Shown here in pieces: positions 1 through 9,162 of a DNA stretch of 64,000 nucleotides. Under the pieces are notes generated by a model, which saw only the letters and a list, made by a program, of their open reading frames with translations, made no database searches and was not told the DNA's origin. The translations under genes were made by a program, and so were the position numbers. This DNA comes from Panonychus citri (taxonomy: Eukaryota; Arthropoda; Arachnida; Trombidiformes; Tetranychidae), in assembly GCF_014898815.1 (NCBI RefSeq), contig NW_026515445.1:868001-932000 (forward strand). Reading direction: 5' to 3'. Position 1 is the stretch's first letter, and every line of letters starts with the position of its first letter.

Positions 1-82
1 ATACATTTTAGGTTCGTTCTGTTTATTTCCAATCCATATGATTGCTCTTTATTTTCAACTTATTTTCTTCTTTCCCATGTAG

Positions 83-2223
83 AAGGCAAATCGTCATGAA
101 AAAGTTTGATTATAATGAAATGCTTCAGGCAACCCTGTCGTTTAACAACCCTGGTGCCTCATTGTATCTCGCTCAGTTTTTTGAACTTCCAATATCTCAA
201 CGATTCTCATTCCTTAGAGATTTCCACAAGTAACTATTAATACTTCTAAGGCGATTCATGATTCTTTAACCATTACAAATGAATTATTTTCTCTCATTCA
301 GTGTTACATATCCAGAAGATGAATATTTCAAGCATTTGAGAAAAGTTCAATCAGCTGAAAACGCTCGACAAAGGTAATTGAAATGAGATTTACTGATTTC
401 CATGATTAACTAATTTATTTTCCTCTCTTTTCATCAGTGTTGAAGATGGAGTCAATTTCTTAAAAGCAGGTAGCTATTTAGAGTCACAACAATGTCTAAA
501 TAAAGCATTACAAATGGACAGTGACAATATCGATGCTCTCGTCGCTCGAGGCTGTTTATATGCCAACACTAATAGTCTGATCAAAGCGGCCGAGGATTTT
601 GATAAAGCTTTGTCCATAGATCCGGAACATATCAATGCAAGGAAATACATGAGTGAAACTTTACAAGAAATGGGAAAACTGTAAGAAAATGAATCAATTT
701 CCATGGTATTTTTTTCATTGGTTAATTTTAATTTTTTCCATTTTTTATTATGCATTTTTAGATTTGAAGAGAAAGGTGATTATGATAATGCTTTGCGAAG
801 TTATCGTCGATCGTGCCAAGTAAATGTTAAAAACAACGAAGCTTTAGAGACTTTGAAATCGTTAATTGAAAAGAGAGGAACTCAGAGAAGTGTAAGAATT
901 TGTTACATAATAAAAAACGAAAATGAGGAATCAAGGAATCGACTTTTCTTTTCTTTTCTTCTTGATTATTTTATCAACAGAGATCAACTCAAGACGAGCT
1001 TAAAAACATGTACAAAGATCTGAAAGAAAAATCTTATTATGAAACATCTCATAAACTTACACTACTTTTAGAAGAGGATAAAAAGTGAGTATTTGTTACT
1101 CGATTGTTTCATTTTTCACTAATATTTATCTCTTTCAGAAGAGGACGACAATCAAGACGGAATAGATCATCATCATCGTCATCTTCATCATCTGATTCTT
1201 CAATAAGCTCTACGGATTCTTCATCTTCATCAGCAAATTCGGACAGTTCGAGTGATGGATCCAAGCGAAGATCTCGAAGGAAAAAGAAATCGAAAAAGTC
1301 TAAATCGAAAAAGTCTAAACGGCGAAAAGAAAAGAAAAAAAGAAGAGGAAGTAGAGACTCTATCAGACCCATTCCCGGAATAAGGTGATGATCATTTTCT
1401 TGTTAATTTAGTTTCGATACTTCTTACGTTCTGTATGTTGACTAATCTTGAAACTTGTCGATTTTATATTATTTACAGGATTGAAAAATCTGTAGAACCA
1501 TCAAAGGATAAAAAGTCTAATGAGACTGTATCTCGAAATACTCCAAAAAGGCCATCACCGAGAATATCGTTTACGATAAAAAAGAATGAACCAGAAATTC
1601 GGACAATTAAACTCACCAAACCTTTCTCCGCTTCCTCGTCGAAAGCATCGCCTCCCAAACGCAATCCGACAACCGAAAAAATTGTTTACAATTTAGATAA
1701 ATTGAAGCCAGTTTCGATTGAATTTGTCCGCAACGGACCAATCGATAAACCTGTTGAATCTAAGCCACTTGCAAGGTCACCACCTCGAACAAGATCTCCA
1801 CGTAGAAGTTTTGGTAGACTGTATATACCTAGAAGATCTCGATCACGTACACGATCACGTTCTCGATCTCCGTCAAGAAGACGTTCACCAGCTCGAGGTA
1901 GATGGCGAAGATCACGTTCAAGAGGTCGCTCCCGGTCTCGATCAAGAGGTCGTTCTCGATCTCGATCTAGACCTCGTGCCATTTGTAGAGCTATACTCAG
2001 CCCAAGAAGACCAAGGGGCAGATCTCGATCACCACGACGTCCTAGACGAAGCCCGTCAAAGGAAAGATCAAAAAGACCAAGTCCATCTCGAAACTCGGAT
2101 AAAACGGCTAAAACAGCCACTCTCACGAAAACAGTAGACGAAGCTATTAAAAAAGTGACCGAAGAAGCTAAAAAGCTTGATGCCGTTTTGAAAGATCAAA
2201 CGTCCGTTACAAAGACTAATTGA
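83..2223 (+). CDS. TTC14: TTC14-like TPR / RS-rich protein, 3' part (5' end outside window)
   Basis: Seven exons can be joined in phase: 83-229, 302-373, 438-680, 762-891, 981-1084, 1139-1384 and 1479-2223 (TGA). Exons 3 and 4 encode tandem TPR helices, with the motifs DNIDALVARGCLYA and DPEHINARKY, closely resembling the TPR block of animal TTC14. Exons 6 and 7 encode a long, low-complexity Ser/Lys/Arg tail with polyserine, KKSKSKKSK-type runs and many RS dipeptides, as in splicing-associated proteins. The S1 RNA-binding domain expected at the N-terminus of the family is not in the window, because the first visible exon begins in mid-codon after an AG acceptor at 81-82. The role is not well established in the family; a nuclear RNA-associated function is inferred from the S1/TPR/RS architecture. 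The opposite-strand reading frames here are shadows of the RS repeats. Confidence 0.88.
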
Positions 2224-2429
2224 GAAATAATCATTTTTACTTTTCTTTTTTGGGGCAAAAAAATTAATTTTAATATCAGTATTTTCGGTCACAATCCGTA
2301 TTGTAAATAATAGAAATTAATTCCATTTTTACCCATTGTAAATTCCCTGAATCGGGCAACACATTTGACCGCAAGTGTATTTGAAACAATTTAAATGACG
2401 ATAAAATTTGACATTAACCATCAATTCGA

Positions 2430-2774
2430 TCATTTCGAGTAAAAACTTATGGTTAAATAGATCGCAATCAAAATGACCGTTTTGATTGTTGTAAATTCGT
2501 CGTCATATGATCTTTCAGCTCTTCTAAAATAGTTTCGAACTGTTTTACCAATGAAAACAATCTCGACGATAAACAGAACCCAATTGATTTGCTTCCAAGC
2601 AGCGAAAAATCCAGTCAAATGAATTCCATAGTGAAATAGTATCACCGAAATCGTCGCCGGGTCCGTGTCTCTAAATCCTCTGAGTTCACTAATCGTCGAT
2701 TCCCAAACGATGTGTAAATTGTACCCGAAAAAGATGATGATCAGACCTAAGACGAATTCCTTTAAAAGTGACAT
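2430..2774 (-). CDS. small multi-pass membrane protein, unrecognised
   Basis: This is a single-exon frame of 114 codons that starts with ATG at 2774 and ends at 2430. The product is strongly hydrophobic. Three or four membrane segments are visible: residues about 5-25, 40-58, 62-80 and 96-112. They are separated by short charged loops (ESTISELRGFRDTDP, RNYFRRAERSYDDE). There is no cleavable signal sequence of the usual kind; the first segment probably stays as an anchor. It lies convergent to TTC14, 206 bp away, and upstream of LMAN1 on the same strand. I do not recognise a family. The loop charge pattern and lack of low complexity suggest a real gene rather than a chance frame. It could be an uncharacterised TMEM-type ER or mitochondrial protein. 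Confidence 0.6.
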   Translation of the reverse strand: MSLLKEFVLGLIIIFFGYNLHIVWESTISELRGFRDTDPATISVILFHYGIHLTGFFAAWKQINWVLFIVEIVFIGKTVRNYFRRAERSYDDEFTTIKTVILIAIYLTISFYSK

Positions 2775-3352
2775 GACAAAATACTAATGATTAAATTAAA
2801 ATCCTCTTCAAATTAATTGTTTAAAAACATAAATGATCATCTAATTGTAGTAATTTGCTTAATTGGGATGCGTCATCTCAATAATTAACTTTTTGATCAA
2901 TTAATCAAAAGGTCGTACACATTGTTTACCAATTGTTGCTTTTTAGCAGGTTGAAAACTGGTGAAGATTAATTAATCACTCAAACATGGATTATATTGTT
3001 TCCATCTCAAGGTTTGATTGTGATTTCCGTTTCCATGCTAATTGTTTATCTCATTTGATTAAAGTTCTGAGGGTTATAATCAAAACTTTGGTAATTATTT
3101 AAATATCTCAGCTTATGTTATTATTATTTTACACAGAAAATCATCAAGAGTGAGAACTATCAATGAATTGATTATAATGGAAGTAAATTAATTGAAATGA
3201 GTGATGATGATTATGGATTATTATGATGACGTTGAAAAAAAACCAATGAAAATGTTTTTACCGGAAAATAACAGTTGATTGATTGGCTGGAAAGTCAACT
3301 TAAGTGATCACAATTAATTTTGGTTAAATTTATTTGTTTATGAAAAAAATAA
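2775..3352. other. intergenic spacer between membrane-protein gene and LMAN1
   Basis: This is AT-rich sequence without a convincing reading frame. Near 3340-3360 it holds TTTATT-type motifs that, read on the minus strand, are AATAAA-like signals just after the LMAN1 stop. It should therefore contain the LMAN1 3' UTR and the promoter of the small membrane-protein gene. Confidence 0.5.
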
Positions 3353-4987
3353 TCAATAAAATTTTTTAGATTGACTGTCCTTACTACTCTTGTAGACGAG
3401 ATAGCCCAATACGATACTAAATTGAACCGATGTTATGACGAGGAAATAAGTAAAAGAGAGGCAGTTAATTGTTGGACAACTGACGATTGGCTGTGCATTA
3501 CCATTGGGCGCACCTCCGCCTCCTCCACCGGCCATTACACGAGTCCCGATTTGACCCAAGTCTTTTCTTAATACATTAATACTATCCCGAATATCAGTTA
3601 ACATTTGTTGATTTAATGATTGCACAGAGTGAGGGGCAGCTTGGGCTGAGGCGGGTTGTGCTTGAGCATTTGCTTGTGCGAGAATTGAACTTTTCATGTC
3701 TCTTGAATTACGAACCAATTCTTGTTGGAGAGATAATAAAGATTCAACTTCATGACGTTGAATTGGTGCTGGTAAAATAGGAGGTGGACCTCCGCCTTGA
3801 TGAGGGGCACCACCACCAGCAGTTACTCCTGCTTGCATGGCCCCTTGGAAAGAACCGACCATGGAGAGAGTTCGTTCTTGTCTACCAATGATTTCATCCA
3901 GTTTTCTGTTTAAATTTTTAAGAACATCGAATATTTGACTTTGACCTGTGAAGATTTGTTGTAATTCTTTTTCACCGAGACTTTCGTACTCATGATCTGG
4001 AGACATGTCTTCCTGTTCCCGCATTTTCCTTGCCTCATCGGGATGTGATTGGAAATAATCTGCTTTTTGTTTCTCTAGTTTCTCTTTATAAAGTTCATAT
4101 TCTTTAGAGACTTTTTCTTTCTCTTGATCAGCAAGTGCTCCAGTTGCCTGTGGAATTGCTGGTTGACTTCCTGGAACATGCAGAGAATATGTAAGGAATT
4201 TAAGAACATCATGATCATCAGCTAATCCTCCGGTTGCTGCGGAGACTCCAAAGTAGCCTCTTTGTGGAAGGAAAACATTCTCGACTCGAGTACACATTTC
4301 ATATTCATCTTCATTGTTACTGTTACCAGAGTGGAAAAGGATTGTTAAAACGTTCTTGTAATATTCAATTTTAGCTCGAACTGGGAAAGGTTTGTTACGA
4401 AAATCTCTTAGACAGCCTCCCATTTGTTGATTAAATCCATCTGATTGGTGGTCATAACTTTTAGAACCATCATTAACCATCGCCATAATGTAAGGGTTGT
4501 TTCCTTTACCATCGTTGTCAAAAGAATCAAAGAAAATACCCAAACCTCTCCAATTATCAGCTGACCCATAGACTGGACCTTCTGGATATTTCATGTCCGT
4601 ATACCAAAAAGCTAAACCATCAGCACCAAGTCGACCCCTGCCATTTACACGGAACCACAATTCAATTTCCCAATGGTCAAAAGTAGTTGGCATTTTAGTC
4701 CATATTGATCCTTTTTTTGACCTTAGAGACGGAGTAATCCGAACCATTTCTTCAGAAGCAATAGCTGAACCTTCATAAATCCAGAAGGGAACAGTTCCAT
4801 CCTTTTGGGCAAGATAAGGTCCTTTGTAAGAATATTTATATTCAAATCGACGATGTGGTGGATCATATGATTGATTATTTGACGGAACTTGACCAAGACA
4901 ACCACAGTAAATGGTTAAAAAAAGAATAACAAAAAGTCTATTACAAGATTGAAGTATCATCATTGATAATGATGATTCTTTGATCAT
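3353..4987 (-). CDS. LMAN1: ERGIC-53 / LMAN1 L-type lectin cargo receptor
   Basis: A single 544-residue exon encodes the complete protein. A hydrophobic signal peptide occupies residues about 10-32 (NRLFVILFLTIYCGCLG). An L-type lectin domain follows (about 45-270), with family landmarks RRFEYKYS, GADGLAFWYT, FFDSFDNDGKGNNP and the calcium/sugar-binding stretch GGLADDHDV. A Lys/Glu-rich coiled coil and a Gly/Pro/Gln-rich stalk come next. One transmembrane helix lies near residues 510-532, and the short cytosolic tail ends KKFY. The protein cycles between ER and Golgi as a mannose-binding receptor exporting glycoproteins. The tail gives a dilysine COPI retrieval signal; animal orthologues usually end KKFF, so the last aromatic is changed. 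The gene has no introns. The start was chosen at the ATG immediately before the signal peptide. Confidence 0.95.
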   Translation of the reverse strand: MIKESSLSMMILQSCNRLFVILFLTIYCGCLGQVPSNNQSYDPPHRRFEYKYSYKGPYLAQKDGTVPFWIYEGSAIASEEMVRITPSLRSKKGSIWTKMPTTFDHWEIELWFRVNGRGRLGADGLAFWYTDMKYPEGPVYGSADNWRGLGIFFDSFDNDGKGNNPYIMAMVNDGSKSYDHQSDGFNQQMGGCLRDFRNKPFPVRAKIEYYKNVLTILFHSGNSNNEDEYEMCTRVENVFLPQRGYFGVSAATGGLADDHDVLKFLTYSLHVPGSQPAIPQATGALADQEKEKVSKEYELYKEKLEKQKADYFQSHPDEARKMREQEDMSPDHEYESLGEKELQQIFTGQSQIFDVLKNLNRKLDEIIGRQERTLSMVGSFQGAMQAGVTAGGGAPHQGGGPPPILPAPIQRHEVESLLSLQQELVRNSRDMKSSILAQANAQAQPASAQAAPHSVQSLNQQMLTDIRDSINVLRKDLGQIGTRVMAGGGGGGAPNGNAQPIVSCPTINCLSFTYFLVITSVQFSIVLGYLVYKSSKDSQSKKFY

Positions 4988-5943
4988 AAGCTAATCCACA
5001 AAGAAACAAAACAAAAGAGTATAAAAAAAAGAAGATGGAACAATTTAAACCAATTAAACACTAACTTGTAATCATTAAAATTCGTTTAGAAAAATAGTAA
5101 ATTAATTATAAAAAAAAGAAACAAATTAATTTAATTGTAATTAGAATGGAAAATATGGTTAACCGGGTTCACAATCGGCCAATGAGAAGAAGCCAACACA
5201 TGAATACGTCGACTGCCAACTAACAACAAGAGAAAAGAAAATCACTTGGCCAAGCAGATGACGTAATCGGGAGAAGATCAACCAACCGGTGATCTCCTTT
5301 CTCTTTGCAAGGTAATTCAAATTTCTCAATTTAATTCTTTTTCTAATTAACTTTTCTTTTTTTTTGTTCTAATTCTAATCATCTCATCTGTTAATTGTTC
5401 ATAATTGTCAACATTTTCAACCATCAGAGTAATTTGGTCATCTACTAATTGTGTCGAGTGATTTTGTTTACATTCTCATTTTGGTTTATCTTTTCTGGTT
5501 TGATTATCAATCTTTCTGTTAATTATCAAGTTCAATTAAGGGATTTTCTACTTTTTATTTGATTAGATCTTTTTTTTAGTCTGCTAATCTGTGATTTAGA
5601 CTATTGATTAATGTTCCAGGTGATTACATTATTTAAATTGTTACATTTTCTCTGTTGATTATGTGATGATCTCTATTCTTTAAGCAAAGTGTCTCTTGTT
5701 TGTTTGTTTTTTTCTGTTGTGTAAATTCAATTGAAATCAAATGATTTAAATGATTAAATTGTTCTTTTTTTTCATTTGATTGTATAGCTTTTGTTTAGAC
5801 ATTTAGACTGACAAGAGTCATTGGTAAAGATGTGCACAAATAATCAATTTACTGGACAATTTGGTCCGAGAGATAAAATAGTTACTACAATTTGATTAGC
5901 AAATATAAATAAGAAAAGATTAATGTTACAGAATTGAATTGAT
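4988..5943. promoter_or_regulatory. LMAN1 upstream region
   Basis: No gene is visible between the LMAN1 start and the MED6 stop. Around 5160-5320 the base composition is less AT-biased and includes a CCAAT box (GGCCAATGAG near 5178), a CRE-like TGACGTAA near 5260 and, on the plus strand, a donor-like GCAAG/GTAATT near 5311. This is the likely LMAN1 promoter. A plus-strand noncoding first exon is possible but unsupported. The remainder (5320-5940) is T-rich spacer, including the MED6 3' UTR. Confidence 0.4.
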
Positions 5944-6760
5944 TCACTTTTTCGGTTGTGGTGGAGGAAATTTTCTCATCAATTCGTGAATCAGTAAATC
6001 GACTCTACCTCTTTGGAATAATGAACTGGGTTCTTCTTTCGCTTTTTCTGCTTCTTTATCAGTTTCTCTTGTTTTCTCTTTTGTTTTGGAATCTTTTTCA
6101 AAATCCCATGAATATCCTTTAGATGGATGATACTTGGCATAAGAATGAACCTCTTCAAATGCTTGAGATAAATGATGAAGAGCAGTGGTCAGTCTAAAGT
6201 TAATAACAGAATTCAAGTCTGGAGCTTGATAAACATAACCAGCGAGAACATAATAATCGGTTAATGGAGTAACTTGATCCTTTGAATGTCTATGCTGTTT
6301 CCTTATCACATATAAAATTGGTTCTTGTACGTGTAACAAGATATATTCAGTTCCAGTCATATTCCTGTCAAATATTAGCAAAATTTAGATCAGAAAATTG
6401 AAAAAAAAACGATTTCCAACTTTAATCTTACTCTAATTGATCCAAACTGGCCTTTTGCATTCTAAGAAGTTCATTGTTACAAGTACGGTCATAGAAAGGA
6501 TTACTTCTTTCTCCAAAGTAATCAAGAACCGTTGCTTGGTTGATATGTGGAATCCAAGCAGAATCGTGCCAAGAAATATACAATGGATTATCTAATTAAT
6601 AAAATAGAAAAAAAAACCGTTTAATATTCAGATTGATGAGAAAAAGATTTGAATCTAAACAAAAACATCTCAGCATAAAGAACAGTTTTTTTCTGAAACG
6701 TTTCACTTTTTTCCTCCTTGAAATGAGAGAATCATCAAACTTACCTTTCAGATCATTCAT
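5944..6760 (-). CDS. MED6: Mediator complex subunit 6
   Basis: Three exons on the minus strand join in phase: 6745-6760 (a 16-nt first coding exon, MNDLK), 6432-6591 and 5944-6364. The product is about 198 residues. It carries the MED6 core: WHDSAW near the start, [27 protein letters not shown], a [14 protein letters not shown] block and the [11 protein letters not shown] motif. A Lys/Glu-rich linker and the C-terminal [13 protein letters not shown] motif follow. MED6 is a head-module subunit of Mediator that helps connect RNA polymerase II to transcriptional activators. Length and motif order match the family, so the gene looks intact. It shares a short upstream region with the divergent gene at 7330. 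Confidence 0.93.
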
Positions 6761-7121
6761 GGTGATAAAAATTGATCGCTAATTAACGAAAGAAAACACT
6801 TAATTAGATTAAAAGTATTGGAAATGTAAAGAGAGATAAACAAAAACAAATGAGTTTAATTTTCATTTGAACCTTTAAAAAGATCGAGTCTCTGATTGGT
6901 CAATCCAAGCGACGCCTTCGCTCAATCAGCCAATCAGAGTTTCGTTTCTTTTATTTGAACTTCAACTGTTCTTAATCAAAACAAAACCATTTTTACTTTT
7001 CCAAGTGAACATTAAACTTAATCAGTTATTAACCATTTAATTTAGTCTTAATTGTGACTTAATTTCAGTAACATTCTTAACCTTCATATTGATTCTTATT
7101 TACCCAACGCTGTACATTCAG
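6761..7121. promoter_or_regulatory. bidirectional promoter with inverted CCAAT pair
   Basis: The interval between the MED6 start (-) and the first leader exon of the next gene (+) holds a perfect 10-bp inverted repeat: CTCTGATTGG at 6890-6899 and CCAATCAGAG at 6930-6939. Each arm contains a CCAAT box in opposite orientation, the arrangement recognised by NF-Y in many housekeeping promoters. The core between them is the most GC-rich piece of the neighbourhood. A leader exon probably ends at 7121 before a GTGAGA donor. Confidence 0.5.
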
Positions 7122-7329
7122 GTGAGAATTAAATTTATTACCTTTTAATCTAATTGATTGATCGAAATTGAAACAATTCTTTTCTATTCTCATGTGTGTT
7201 TTCTCATTCTTATTTATAATCAACGTTCAATTTTATTCTTTTCTTTTTTTCCCCGACAGTATTTTTAAATTGTTGTTTTAATCTTTTTTGAATCCTTACG
7301 AAATTCATATATTTAACTGTTAACTCAAA

Positions 7330-7770
7330 ATGAGCGTTACTGAAAGTGTTCCCTTGAATATTGCTAAGCGTCTTCTTCACAAAGGTCGAGCTGGAGATAA
7401 GAAAACTTTCACCAATGACCTGCATTCCAATGATTTGTCAGGGAAAAATGGCGATAATCAGGATATTCCCAAGAAACAAGCAGATGAAGGTAAAAAAGCC
7501 GCTGCAACTCCTGCTATTGTGAAACGGCAACAGGCGATCAAAAACAGCGAATGGTACAACTCGCCCACCGACAATGTTTTATCTCCTTGCTCTCAACGCC
7601 TTTGGAAACCAAAAAAGGACAACATCGCACCGATGAGACTCAAGCTCGATGATAGTCCATCCAAAGGAAATATGAACGAGATATTTGAAGATGAAAGTAT
7701 GGAAGAAGATAAATCATCACAATGTTTGGAAACAAGTATGGAAGAGTTGAACTGTTCCACAACCACATAA
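7330..7770 (+). CDS. unrecognised 146-residue hydrophilic protein
   Basis: The frame opens with ATG in a good context (CAAAATGAGC) and runs 146 codons to TAA at 7770. The leader appears spliced: a donor at 7122-7123 (CAGGTGAGA) and an acceptor at 7258-7259 (CCCCGACAG) frame a 138-bp intron in the 5' UTR. The product is basic in its first two thirds and acidic at the C-terminus (FEDESMEEDKSS), without hydrophobic segments or repeats, so it is probably disordered and nuclear or cytosolic. The most ordered-looking piece is NSPTDNVLSPCSQRLWKPKK (residues about 76-95), whose SP sites look like kinase targets. I do not recognise the family. The shared promoter with MED6 suggests constitutive expression. 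Confidence 0.7.
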   Translation: MSVTESVPLNIAKRLLHKGRAGDKKTFTNDLHSNDLSGKNGDNQDIPKKQADEGKKAAATPAIVKRQQAIKNSEWYNSPTDNVLSPCSQRLWKPKKDNIAPMRLKLDDSPSKGNMNEIFEDESMEEDKSSQCLETSMEELNCSTTT

Positions 7771-9014
7771 ACACCATGGTCATCATTTATTTTCTAATTT
7801 TGTTATCATAAAAACTCAACAAGAAACAATCAAAACCCTCCAAAAATGTGACGAAGAAAAATTCATCGTAGATGATTAATTCTTACCTCTTATTTTTTTT
7901 TGCAAACCCTCACTAAATAGTCATGAGAAATAATTTCCAAATCTTTTATTATTACCATGTCAAGCTCAGAATTTATCTTTAATTCAATTCTTTTTTTTTC
8001 TATTCAAACTGTAAAACAAAACAAACGAAACAAAATTACATTGTAATCAATGGCATCGAAATAAATTTCAATTTGAAATTTACAATTTAAATTGTGCAAC
8101 AAATCAATCAATCAATTGAAGGTCTTTCTCTCCTTTAAATGTCAAACAATTTGAACCAATTGTATTAACCACAATGGAATCAAAATTCAACTGATCAATT
8201 TTCCTCCTTAATCATCACTTTAACAATTTACTAATCATTTACAATCGTAAACAATATAAACTTGTTCAATTTAATTTCTTCAGTTGGAAGATTTTCCAAG
8301 TCGAACCGATTCAATTTTTCTTCAATTAAGCTAATCAATTTTCTAAAAAATCACTAATTTTCTGTTCCATTGATTCTGTTAGAAATTAATTGATTTAAAA
8401 TGGAAAAACAATTTAAATTTTAAATTGAATTAACTTTGATTTAGAATTTTTGTCCAGTCGGTAATGTGGAGACGGTCCCCGGATTTTCTGTTTTTGGGTT
8501 GATCAGAATTTCATTCATTGAAATTGAATTTAATTTCTGAACATGAATTTATTTTTGTTTTTATTGTGATTTCGGTTTTTTTTATATGAGAGTTTGATCA
8601 TTTGTAATTTACTTTAATCTTGTTCAATAGTAGTGTGACTAACCCGTTTTGTTTTACTTTGCTGGTAATGACTTGAAAATTGTGAATCAAATTGTTGGCA
8701 GGGGGGCCAAGGAGAGAGAGAGTTTTGTGAAAGAGAGAGAGAGTAAAACAGAGGCAAGTTATTCAATTTTTAATAGAAAACTAAAGGAAAAAGATTGAAG
8801 AACAGGTATAAGAGAAGGAAATTCAATCCATTCATACCATCAACTTCAACTTCACCATCATCATCATCTTGTTCATCATAATTTTTCACATTGCAAGTTA
8901 AATTGATCAAGTTTATTGCTTTTCTCATCTTGTGAATCATCTTCATTCAATTTCCTTGAAGTAATAATCAAAATCATCTCATATCTACTTTTGTCCTCGT
9001 TACCTTTTTCTTCT

Positions 9015-9046
<32 letters not shown>

Positions 9047-9162
9047 TTTCATTTACTTTCATATTCACGCACAGACAACATTATCTCGTTTTATCCATTT
9101 TTGGCTAACTTAATCATTCGTCAACCTTAAACTTATCTGAAAGTAAATTGAAACGACTGGTA
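7771..9162 (+). other. 3' UTR of the preceding gene and SNRK leader
   Basis: There is no coding signal across 1.4 kb. The first half is AT-rich 3' UTR and spacer (AAATAAATTT near 8060). The second half, from about 8700, carries GAGA-rich stretches, a TATA-like GGTATAAGAG near 8806, ATC repeats and a CT tract just ahead of the SNRK start. It is therefore probably the SNRK promoter and leader. Confidence 0.4.
9019..9045. repeat. CT dinucleotide tract in SNRK leader
   Basis: An uninterrupted CT run of about 13 units lies roughly 120 bp upstream of the SNRK start codon. Its complement is a GAGA-type sequence, which in arthropods can be a GAGA-factor site as well as a microsatellite. Confidence 0.75.

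Noticed and set aside
1109..1372. Minus-strand acidic frame opposite TTC14 exon 6
   Set aside because: It is the complement of the Ser/Lys/Arg-rich coding sequence and has no independent features.
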